Part shown: positions 1 through 5,564 of the stretch, piece by piece
Numbering within the stretch: position 1 is the first letter of the stretch
Layout: each line of letters begins with the position of its first letter
Assembly: GCA_025450495.1 (NCBI GenBank)
Contig: JANWHI010000091.1
Coordinates: forward strand, 1 to 5,890
Direction of reading: 5' to 3'
DNA length: 5,890 nucleotides
Source of the DNA: Candidatus Dormiibacter sp.
GTDB lineage: Bacteria > Chloroflexota > Dormibacteria > UBA8260
Made by a program: the position numbers and the translations under genes
Notes under the pieces: model-generated
Database searches by the model: none
The model's input: the letters and a program-made list of their open reading frames with translations, nothing else
Told to the model about the DNA's origin: nothing

Positions 1-619
1 CGAGCGCCGCGATCGCCTGCGCGCCGCCCGCCGCGTGCACCTCGGTGACGCCGAGGAGGTGGGCGGCGGCCGCCACCAACGGGTGGACGCCCCCGCGCTG
101 TGTCGGAGGGCTGCAGAGCGCGATCGACTCCACGCCGGCGACCTGGGCCGGGATGACGCTCATCAGGACTGTGCTCGGGTAGGCCGCGCGGCCGCCGGGC
201 ACGTAGCAGCCCACCCGCCGCAGCGACTCGGGGCGCAGGCAGAGCGACGGCTCACCGCGCGGACGCGTGTCCACCTGCAGCTCATGGAACCAGCGGATCC
301 GCTGCGCCGCCGCGGTCAGGGCGTTCTGCAGCGCGTGGTCGAGGCCGTCCCAGCATTGCGCCATCACGTCCACGCTGACCCGGGTGCCGGCCACCTCGAC
401 ACCGTCGATGCGCCGGGTCCAGTCGGCCAGCGCCGCATCGCCAGCGTTGCGGACGTCGTCGACGATGGCGCGCACCGCGTCGACCGCCGAGATCTCGCGA
501 CCGAAGAGCGTGCGCAGGCGCGCCGTCGTGGCTGCGTCGGCCTCGGGGATGGTGAAGCGGCGCAGCCAGTCCCGGCCGGCGCGCCATTGTGCAGCGCTGA
601 GGGTTGGCAACGTGGTCAT
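1..619 (-). CDS. hisD: Histidinol dehydrogenase, N-terminal part (cut by the window edge)
   Basis: HisD catalyses the last two steps of histidine synthesis, oxidising L-histidinol to L-histidine with two NAD+ in the cytoplasm. The visible 206 residues are the N-terminal half of a protein usually about 430 long. The family hallmark lies at residues 136-163 (RVGCYVPGGRAAYPSTVLMS followed by VIPAQVAG), and a second conserved block, GGAQAIAAL, at 198-206. The zinc and catalytic His residues would lie past the left edge and cannot be checked. The start is the ATG at 619-617, which overlaps the hisZ-hisG stop as ATGA. This suggests translational coupling, helped by a GAGG 10 bases upstream. The frame is open throughout with no sign of damage. 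The family assignment is secure; only completeness is unknown. Confidence 0.96.
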   Translation of the reverse strand, partial: MTTLPTLSAAQWRAGRDWLRRFTIPEADAATTARLRTLFGREISAVDAVRAIVDDVRNAGDAALADWTRRIDGVEVAGTRVSVDVMAQCWDGLDHALQNALTAAAQRIRWFHELQVDTRPRGEPSLCLRPESLRRVGCYVPGGRAAYPSTVLMSVIPAQVAGVESIALCSPPTQRGGVHPLVAAAAHLLGVTEVHAAGGAQAIAAL

Positions 620-2277
620 CGCCCGCGTGCCTCGACGGTGCGTCGCAGAGCTGTGGCAAGCTCGGTGATCGCGGCGCTCCGTGTCTTCATCGACGCCACG
701 TTGACAACCAGCCGCGCTGTCGACGCGGCGATGGTGGCGATCTCGGCCAACCGGTTGGCGCGCAGGGTGGATCCGGTGGCCACCACGTCGATGTTGCCGT
801 CGGCGAGGCCGGCCGACGGGGCCAGCTCGACCGAGCCGTGCAGCTTGATCAGCTCGGCGCCATCACCCCTGGTGGCGAACCAGCGCCGCGCTGCGTTGGG
901 GTACTTGGTGGCCACGCGCAGAGGCGCGGGCCAGTCGCCGGTGGCCAGCGGTGACTCCTCCGGGGCGGCGAAGACCAGCCGGCAGCCGCCAAAGTGCAGG
1001 TCGGCGATCTCGTAGAGGTCGCGCCCGGACTCCCAGAGCACGTCCTTGCCGACGATGCCGCAGTCGCAGGCGCCCATCTCGACGTACACGGGGACATCGG
1101 TGGGCCGCACGGTGATCACCTCGTGCTCCCTAGCCCGGAGCTGCAGCCGGCGCTCGAAGGAGTCGGGCCGCAGCTCGGGAGCGACGCCGGATGCGCGCAG
1201 CAGCTCGCAGGCACCATCGAGCAGGACGCCGGTGGGGACGGCGATGCGCAGGCCACTGCGCCGCGGCGCTGCGGCGGCCGAGAGCAGCTCGGCCCGCCGC
1301 GCCACCGCATCGTGACAGCGGTCGACGTGCACCACGAAGCCCGTCGACGGCTGGGCCAGGCCGAATCGTTCGAGGAGGGTGTCGTACCGACCGCCGGAGC
1401 CAAGTGGGAAGCCGAGGTCGCCGCTGAACAGCTCGAAGGTGGGGCCGGTGTAGTAGTTCCAGTCACGCACCGCCCCGAGGTCGAGCTGGACGCGATCGTG
1501 CAGCCCGCGGGCGCGGAGCAGCTCCCACAGCTGCGCGAGCTCGTCGAGCGCGCGCAGTGGACCTTCAGCCTCGAGCCCCCGGCGTGCCTGGTCGAGAAGC
1601 TCGGGGCCACCGCGCAGGGCGGGGAAGCGCAGCAGCAGCGCGTGCTCCGCCGCCCCGGCGGGGGTTCCCGCCAGCAGCGCCTCGACACCCACGAGGTCGC
1701 GCCCCGCCAACGCGGCACGCACGGCGAGGGTGGCGGTGGTGTCCAGGCCAGCGCCGGCGAGCAGCGCAGGAAGGAAGCCGGCGTGGCCGACGTCAACCTG
1801 GATCCCGGGCACCCCGGCGCTGTCCAATGCGGCCATGGCCACGGCCATGCACTCGGCGTCAGCGCTCAGCTCGGCATCGCCGACAAGCTCGCAGCCGGCC
1901 TGCATGGCTTCGCGTCGTCGCCCACCGAGCAGCGCACGGTTGCGCATCACCGGCCCGGCGTAGCACAACCGCATCGGGAAGGGCCCGCGGCGGAGCTGCG
2001 TGGCCACCGTCCGGGCCACGCTGACGGTGCGTTCCCCCACCAGGGCGAGCAGTCGGCCGTCGGCGTCCATGAACCGGAAGAGCTGGTCGGGTGCCTCGCC
2101 TCCGAGGCCGCGGTCCACGGTGTCCGCGTACTCCGCGATGGGCGTGTCGATGAGGTCGAAGCCAGCAGACTCAAAGGTGGCCACCAGCGCGGCGCTCAGC
2201 GCACGGCGCGCCGAGGCGGCGCCGGGCAGCCAGTCGCTGAAACCGCCTGGTCGTGCGGCAGCACCGGTGGGGTTCAT
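616..2277 (-). CDS. hisZ-hisG: Fused ATP phosphoribosyltransferase: HisZ regulatory domain + short-form HisG catalytic domain
   Basis: The 553-residue chain should catalyse the first step of histidine synthesis, condensing ATP with PRPP. Residues 10-328 are HisZ, a class II histidyl-tRNA-synthetase-like fold: GFSDWLPGA at 12-20, RLCYAGPVMRNR at 103-114, YYTGPTFELF at 275-284, GSGGRYDTLLERFG at 293-306 and GFVVHVDR at 313-320. An Ala/Arg-rich linker (329-342) leads to HisG at 343-545: VRPTDVPVYVE at 390-400, GIVGKDVL at 407-414, ATKYPN at 456-461 and the PRPP loop DVVATGSTLRAN at 497-508. It ends where short-form HisG ends, with no C-terminal regulatory domain. Normally HisZ and HisG-S are separate proteins forming a hetero-octamer. 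The start is the ATG at 2277, since residues upstream of it overlap hisC and lack family similarity. Oddities: PTGV at 348-351 replaces the usual (P/S)KGR, and Asn495 sits where Ile or Val is usual. Confidence 0.93.
   Translation of the reverse strand: MNPTGAAARPGGFSDWLPGAASARRALSAALVATFESAGFDLIDTPIAEYADTVDRGLGGEAPDQLFRFMDADGRLLALVGERTVSVARTVATQLRRGPFPMRLCYAGPVMRNRALLGGRRREAMQAGCELVGDAELSADAECMAVAMAALDSAGVPGIQVDVGHAGFLPALLAGAGLDTTATLAVRAALAGRDLVGVEALLAGTPAGAAEHALLLRFPALRGGPELLDQARRGLEAEGPLRALDELAQLWELLRARGLHDRVQLDLGAVRDWNYYTGPTFELFSGDLGFPLGSGGRYDTLLERFGLAQPSTGFVVHVDRCHDAVARRAELLSAAAAPRRSGLRIAVPTGVLLDGACELLRASGVAPELRPDSFERRLQLRAREHEVITVRPTDVPVYVEMGACDCGIVGKDVLWESGRDLYEIADLHFGGCRLVFAAPEESPLATGDWPAPLRVATKYPNAARRWFATRGDGAELIKLHGSVELAPSAGLADGNIDVVATGSTLRANRLAEIATIAASTARLVVNVASMKTRSAAITELATALRRTVEARGR
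630..633 (-). promoter_or_regulatory. Likely ribosome binding site of hisD
   Basis: GAGG on the minus strand lies inside the end of the hisZ-hisG reading frame, 10 bases before the hisD ATG. The spacing is slightly long. It is the clearest Shine-Dalgarno-like sequence among the his starts in this window, and it fits re-initiation at the ATGA overlap. The upstream his genes show no such element. Confidence 0.4.
1252..1293 (-). other. HisZ-HisG interdomain linker
   Basis: This stretch encodes residues 329-342 of the fusion, about 14 residues rich in Ala and Arg between the last HisZ-like helix (after GFVVHVDR) and the first HisG strand (LRIAVP). There is no stop, no in-frame ATG and no ribosome binding site here, so the HisG half has no obvious independent start. 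Domain borders were judged by eye and may shift by several residues. Confidence 0.7.
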
Positions 2278-2284
2278 CCGCGAC

Positions 2285-2290
2285 AGTGTA
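2285..2290 (-). promoter_or_regulatory. Candidate -10 box (TACACT) of a leaderless hisZ-hisG transcript
   Basis: TACACT on the minus strand fits the TAnnnT -10 pattern of high-GC bacteria and lies exactly 7 bases before the hisZ-hisG ATG. Transcription would therefore begin at or beside the start codon. No Shine-Dalgarno sequence precedes this ATG, which agrees with leaderless translation. No good -35 hexamer is seen. The 34-base gap after hisC also holds a tiny dyad (AGGG-TCAT-CCCT, positions 2290-2301) abutting the box. hisZ-hisG could also be read through from hisC. Confidence 0.4.
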
Positions 2291-2311
2291 GGGATGACCC
2301 TTGCACGGGCC

Positions 2312-3343
2312 TCACCGCAGCGCGGCGAGCAGCGCATCGTTCTCCGCCACGCTGCCGACGGTGATGCGCAGGATGGCTGTCTGGGCTGTGCCCAGGCAGC
2401 GCACCAGCACCCGTCTCTGACGCAGACGCTGGGCCACCGCAGCTGCGGTCTCGCCCACGGGCCGGCCGGCAACGAAGTTGGCGTGCGACGGCGTCAACTG
2501 CCAGCCGAGCTCGTTGAGCGCCGCGGTGAGCCGGTGGCGCTCGTCGACGACGGCGTCGACGAGCGCCCGGTGGTGCACGACGTCATCGAGCGCCGCCCGC
2601 GCCCCGGCGATGGCGCAGCGGTCCACCGGGTACGACTCGGCCACCGCGTTGAGGTCATCGATCAGGTCGGCCGCGCCCACCGCGTAGCCGACTCGAAGCC
2701 CGGCGAGCGCGTATGCCTTCGAGAAGGTGCGCAGCACCAGCCACGTCGGGTGGTCGGCCAGCAGGGGGATGCATGACCGCGGGGCGAAGTCGCAGTACGC
2801 CTCGTCGATGACCACCACGCCGGTCGCGTCGCGCAGCCGGCTCTCCAGCTCCGCCGGGTCGACCCAGGTGCCCGTTGGCGTGTTGGGGTTGACGATGAAG
2901 CGAAGCGGCGCGTCGATGGCGGCGAACTCATCGGGCACCTCGCCACCGGGCGGCAGCGCCACCGGGTGGGGTGTTGCGCCGTGGATCCTTGCCGCCACCG
3001 GCAGAAGAGAGTAGGTGGGATCGGTGACCACCAGCCTCGCGCCCGGTTCGCAGAAGGCACGAATGCAGGAGTCGATGAGCCCGTCGGCGCCGTTGCCGAC
3101 CGCGACGCTGGATGGGTCGACGCCGTGGTGCGCGGCGAGCGCTGAGCGCAGCGGTTCGCCGTGCGGGTCCGGGTAGCGGTTGAGCTCATGCGCGGCGCCA
3201 CCGATCGCGGCTGCGACGTGGGGCGACGGCGGCAGCGGCGACTCGTTGGTGTTGAGCTTGATCCAGCCCTCGCCATCAGGCGGTTGCTCGCCCGGGACGT
3301 AGCCGAATTGCTCACCGAGCGAGCGGCGGCGCAGCTGGGACAT
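2312..3343 (-). CDS. hisC: Histidinol-phosphate aminotransferase
   Basis: HisC is a PLP-dependent fold-type I aminotransferase that converts imidazole-acetol phosphate and glutamate to L-histidinol phosphate and 2-oxoglutarate in the cytoplasm. The 343 residues are close to the usual 350-370. Visible landmarks are LNTNESP at 30-36, YPDPHG at 57-62, GNGADGLID at 83-91 (cofactor phosphate region), NPNTPTG at 152-158, the cofactor-binding Asp180 in VIDEAY, Lys209 in RTFSKAYALAGLRVGY (205-220) as the Schiff-base lysine, and the substrate-carboxylate Arg326 in LRITVG. All key residues are present. It is the first gene of the leftward his cluster, ends 34 bases before hisZ-hisG, and diverges from the lipoprotein gene. 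The ATG at 3343 fits the family N-terminus. No Shine-Dalgarno is visible, but a -10-like box lies 6 bases upstream. Other subgroup I aminotransferases look similar, but the his neighbours settle the call. Confidence 0.95.
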   Translation of the reverse strand: MSQLRRRSLGEQFGYVPGEQPPDGEGWIKLNTNESPLPPSPHVAAAIGGAAHELNRYPDPHGEPLRSALAAHHGVDPSSVAVGNGADGLIDSCIRAFCEPGARLVVTDPTYSLLPVAARIHGATPHPVALPPGGEVPDEFAAIDAPLRFIVNPNTPTGTWVDPAELESRLRDATGVVVIDEAYCDFAPRSCIPLLADHPTWLVLRTFSKAYALAGLRVGYAVGAADLIDDLNAVAESYPVDRCAIAGARAALDDVVHHRALVDAVVDERHRLTAALNELGWQLTPSHANFVAGRPVGETAAAVAQRLRQRRVLVRCLGTAQTAILRITVGSVAENDALLAALR

Positions 3344-3384
3344 CGGGGCAGTCTACGAACTGCGGCGGGCTGCGCCGATGTCCC
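3337..3384. repeat. Inverted repeat across the hisC start and divergent promoter region
   Basis: The left arm at 3337-3351 (GGGACATCGGGGCAG) pairs with the right arm at 3370-3384 (CTGCGCCGATGTCCC) at 14 of 15 positions. The only mismatch is G3347/G3374, and ten outer pairs are continuous. The loop is 18 bases. The left arm contains the hisC start codon, and the loop holds most of its -10-like box. The arm centres are about 33 bases apart, near three helical turns, so an operator with two half-sites on one face is possible. If transcription instead started upstream of 3384, the hairpin would enclose the hisC ATG in RNA. The repeat itself is seen directly; its function is inference. Confidence 0.7.
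3350..3355 (-). promoter_or_regulatory. Candidate -10 box (TAGACT) of a leaderless hisC transcript
   Basis: TAGACT matches TAnnnT and is followed by 6 bases (GCCCCG) and the hisC ATG, the geometry of leaderless promoters in high-GC Gram-positive bacteria. No Shine-Dalgarno is present and no convincing -35 was found. The box sits mostly in the loop of the inverted repeat at 3337-3384 and inside a smaller dyad (GCAGT at 3348-3352, ACTGC at 3359-3363), so a bound regulator could cover it. Confidence 0.45.
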
Positions 3385-3406
3385 GACCCGGGGCGTGGAC
3401 CCGTGG

Positions 3407-3412
3407 TACCGT
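3407..3412 (+). promoter_or_regulatory. Candidate -10 box (TACCGT) of the lipoprotein gene
   Basis: TACCGT fits TAnnnT and ends 10 bases before the ATG at 3423, which would give a transcript with only a few leader bases. The spacing is less ideal than for the two his boxes, and no -35 is evident. It would lie inside the coding sequence if the upstream ATG at 3378 is the true start. Confidence 0.25.
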
Positions 3413-3422
3413 GCCCGCGCTC

Positions 3423-3992
3423 ATGAACCCAACCGTTCCTCTGGTCGTGGTCGCGACCGCCTGCGCGGCAGTCACCAGCGGCTGCGGCTCGTCGACATCC
3501 GCGGCGCCGACACCCGCCACCGCCCTGGCCTCGGCCGGAGCGCCCAGCGCCGCCGCCGCCGCGCCGACCCCCCCGGACGCATGCGTCGTGGGCGCATGGA
3601 AGGCGAGCTTCTCGATGACCGTGTTCCCCGACGATGCCACGCGGGTCAACCTCAGCGGTGGCGCCGGCGAGGTGCTCACGCTCAACTCGGACGGGAGCTT
3701 CCTCGAGGACCTGGGCGGCGTCCGGCCGCTGATCGGGTCGGCCGATGGCCATCAGTACTCGCTGACCGGCAGCGGCAGCGCCGCCGGCCACTTCACCACC
3801 AGGGGCGGCATGATCACCTACACCTATGACCAGGGGTGGCGGCTGGTGATCACGCTCACCAAGGACGGGACGGCAAACCCCGTGGTACAGCCGCCGATCG
3901 CTCAGACCGACTCGTACTCGTGCACGTACGGCGCTTCGCTGTCGACGGTCGCTTCCGGCGGCGGTTCCACCCAGTACGTGCCCAGCAGCTGA
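3423..3992 (+). CDS. Small secreted protein, putative lipoprotein, function unknown
   Basis: I do not recognise a specific family. From the ATG at 3423 the 189-residue protein opens with a hydrophobic stretch (PLVVVATACAAVTSG) ending at Cys21 in TSGCGSS, a plausible but imperfect lipobox because Thr occupies the usual Leu/Val/Ile position. Residues 22-51 are a low-complexity Ala/Ser/Thr/Pro linker, as in lipoproteins tethered to the outer face of the membrane. The remainder (52-189) starts CVVGAWK and continues in short alternating segments (LTLNSDGSFLED, HFTTRGGMITYTY, WRLVITLT), suggesting a beta-rich, lipocalin-like barrel. Cys54 and Cys167 could form a disulfide. The n-region from 3423 has no Lys or Arg. 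The in-frame ATG at 3378 would add 15 residues with two Arg, so the start is open. A membrane protein gene follows after 17 bases, probably in the same operon. Confidence 0.75.
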   Translation: MNPTVPLVVVATACAAVTSGCGSSTSAAPTPATALASAGAPSAAAAAPTPPDACVVGAWKASFSMTVFPDDATRVNLSGGAGEVLTLNSDGSFLEDLGGVRPLIGSADGHQYSLTGSGSAAGHFTTRGGMITYTYDQGWRLVITLTKDGTANPVVQPPIAQTDSYSCTYGASLSTVASGGGSTQYVPSS

Positions 3993-4009
3993 CCGGGACG
4001 CTTCCGCAG

Positions 4010-5512
4010 ATGGCCCGCTCGCACGTCAGCCCGCGCATGCAGCGGGTGACGCTGACCGTCGGTGGCCTGCTCATCGCTGCGGTGATGGCCGCCATCCTGC
4101 CCTTGATCGTGCGGCGGGTCGGCGACGCGGACTACTGGTGGCACATCGTCACCGCGCGCTGGATCCTCGACCACCACGCGCTGCCGGCGCACGACCTCTT
4201 CACCTACACCGTCCCCGACCACGCGTGGACGGATCACGAATATCTCTCCGAGCTGCTGATGTACGGCCTCGGCCGCATCGGTGGCCAGCTCGCCGTCAGC
4301 GTCGGGCTCGGCGCGGTGACCTGGGCCGGGTTCTGGCTGATCCTCAAACGGATCAACCTGTCCGCGCAGCCGTTCATCGCCACCGCGGTCGCCCTAGCCC
4401 TGGGGGCGGTGGCCGGGGTCGCGGTCTGGGGCCCGCGGCCACAGATGATCACGTTCGCGTTCATCTGCCTCGAGCTGTATCTCATCGAGCGTTTTCTCGC
4501 CGGCCGCAGTCGCGCGCTGTATGCCATGCCCGCGGTCCTGCTGGTGTGGGCCAACTTCCACGGCGGCTTCGTCATCGCCTTCCTCTTCCTCGGCATCGCG
4601 GTGCTGGTCGAAGCTGCTCGCTGGCTCTTCGACCGCAACGACACCGCCGCGCGTGTCGCCGCGGTTCGCCTCGCCGTCATCTCCGTGGCGTCGGCGGTCG
4701 CCGGGCTCGCCAACCCGCACGGCATCGCGCTCTACGCGTACTCCTGGCGGACCCAGACGAGCGCGGTGCAGCAGGCGTTCATCACCGAATGGCAGTCCCC
4801 GGACTTCCACAGCCTGTCGATGCGCGGGCTCGAGGCGATGATGGTCCTGCTGGTCATCGGCCTGGCGTTCCGGCGCGGGCGGGTCACGGCGTTCCAGGTG
4901 CTGGTCGCTGTCGCGGGCCTGGTGCTCGCCCTGCAGTCGGTCCGGCACATCGCGGTCTTCGTCGCCGCGGCCACACCCCTGCTCGCCTGGTCGTGGGGTC
5001 CGGTTCTCGCCGATCTTGGCCGGCGCCGCCGCGGGCCGGCATTGCGCGCCGCGCTGCAGCCACAGCGCGCGCTCGCCGGCGCGGCGCTGTTCGCGGGCGC
5101 GGTCGCCGTCGCCGCGCTGGTGACGCTGCGGGTGCTTCTCGGCCACCAGGCCGCCAGCACAGTGGAGAACTTCCCGTCCAGGGCGGCCGACTACCTCGAC
5201 AGCCATCCGATGGTGGGCACCCGCATGTTCAGCGACTACGGGTGGGGCGGCTACATGATCTACCGCTTCTATCCCGACCCCAACCGTCGTGTGTTCATCT
5301 TCGGTGAGGCCGACCTGATGGGCGACACGATCATGAACGAGTACGCCGACGTGGTCGGGGTCAAGAGCGACTGGCTCGACATCCTCAACAGGCACAACGT
5401 CGATTACGTGGTCTACGACACCAACACCGCGTTGACGTCGGCACTGGCCACCCAACCCAACTGGCACCAGGTGTACGCGGACAGCTTCGCGGTCGTCTTC
5501 GTCCGCGGCTGA
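4010..5512 (+). CDS. Polytopic membrane protein, GT-C glycosyltransferase-like, substrate unknown
   Basis: The 500-residue protein has about ten hydrophobic segments (roughly 15-34, 93-112, 121-140, 145-163, 170-183, 186-205, 218-235, 275-309, 312-332, 353-376) and a soluble C-terminal domain (385-500). After the first helix comes GDADYWWH (38-45), then DLFTYT (62-67) and WTDHEYL (73-79). Further conserved-looking sites are GPRPQ (141-145), WANFHGG (180-186), NPHG (235-238) and RH (312-313). The tail has FSDYGWGGYMIYRFYP (407-422) and FGEADLMGD (431-439). An acidic motif in the first outside loop plus a soluble tail matches the GT-C layout of polyprenyl-phosphate-sugar-dependent transferases. 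I know similar proteins only as uncharacterised, so the activity is inference. The start is the ATG at 4010; Met10 (4037) is an alternative. The upstream in-frame stretch overlaps the lipoprotein gene and is not membrane-like. No strong ribosome binding site is seen, so coupling to the lipoprotein gene is likely. Confidence 0.85.
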   Translation: MARSHVSPRMQRVTLTVGGLLIAAVMAAILPLIVRRVGDADYWWHIVTARWILDHHALPAHDLFTYTVPDHAWTDHEYLSELLMYGLGRIGGQLAVSVGLGAVTWAGFWLILKRINLSAQPFIATAVALALGAVAGVAVWGPRPQMITFAFICLELYLIERFLAGRSRALYAMPAVLLVWANFHGGFVIAFLFLGIAVLVEAARWLFDRNDTAARVAAVRLAVISVASAVAGLANPHGIALYAYSWRTQTSAVQQAFITEWQSPDFHSLSMRGLEAMMVLLVIGLAFRRGRVTAFQVLVAVAGLVLALQSVRHIAVFVAAATPLLAWSWGPVLADLGRRRRGPALRAALQPQRALAGAALFAGAVAVAALVTLRVLLGHQAASTVENFPSRAADYLDSHPMVGTRMFSDYGWGGYMIYRFYPDPNRRVFIFGEADLMGDTIMNEYADVVGVKSDWLDILNRHNVDYVVYDTNTALTSALATQPNWHQVYADSFAVVFVRG

Positions 5513-5534
5513 CGGCGCGATTCACAGCGCGCGC

Positions 5535-5563
5535 TCAGGCCGCCATGACCCCGGTCGGCCTGG
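5535..5563. terminator. Possible bidirectional terminator hairpin
   Basis: In the 52-base gap between convergent genes, CAGGCCG (5536-5542) pairs with CGGCCTG (5556-5562). The stem extends outward by a T-G wobble and inward by two C-G pairs if T5555 bulges, leaving an 8-base loop. There is no T-run on either side, so this is not a classical intrinsic terminator, but GC-rich bacteria often use such hairpins. A weaker 5-base stem (GCGCG 5515-5519, CGCGC 5528-5532) lies beside it. The location favours a terminator role. Confidence 0.4.
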
Positions 5564-5564
5564 T

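Noticed and set aside
35..1015. Long plus-strand open frame antisense to hisD and the HisG domain
   Set aside because: Its protein is Arg/Ala-rich with no recognisable motif, while the opposite strand encodes clear HisD and HisG. Such mirror frames are common in GC-rich DNA.
1293..2277. Calling the N-terminal half a histidyl-tRNA synthetase
   Set aside because: There is no anticodon-binding domain, the class II motifs are degenerate, and the domain runs directly into HisG. HisZ fits the length and the context.
2290..2301. Small dyad AGGG-TCAT-CCCT between hisC and hisZ-hisG as a terminator or attenuator
   Set aside because: A four-base stem with no T-run is too weak. No His-rich leader peptide or T-box-like element was found near it.
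994..2364. 456-codon plus-strand open frame antisense to hisZ-hisG
   Set aside because: Long, but low-complexity in composition (Gly, Ala, Gln, His) and without family features. It is a shadow of the strongly supported minus-strand fusion gene.
2278..2472. N-terminal extension of hisZ-hisG by 65 residues
   Set aside because: It would overlap the end of hisC by about 160 bases, has many Cys, Arg and Trp and no HisZ similarity. The ATG at 2277 has a well-placed -10-like box.
3836..4009. N-terminal extension of the membrane protein by 58 residues
   Set aside because: It would lie inside the lipoprotein gene in another frame and is Arg-rich, unlike a leader before a first membrane helix.
4394..5467. 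357-codon minus-strand open frame antisense to the membrane protein gene
   Set aside because: Its composition is charged and repetitive, with no motifs. The plus strand has a coherent membrane topology and conserved-looking blocks.
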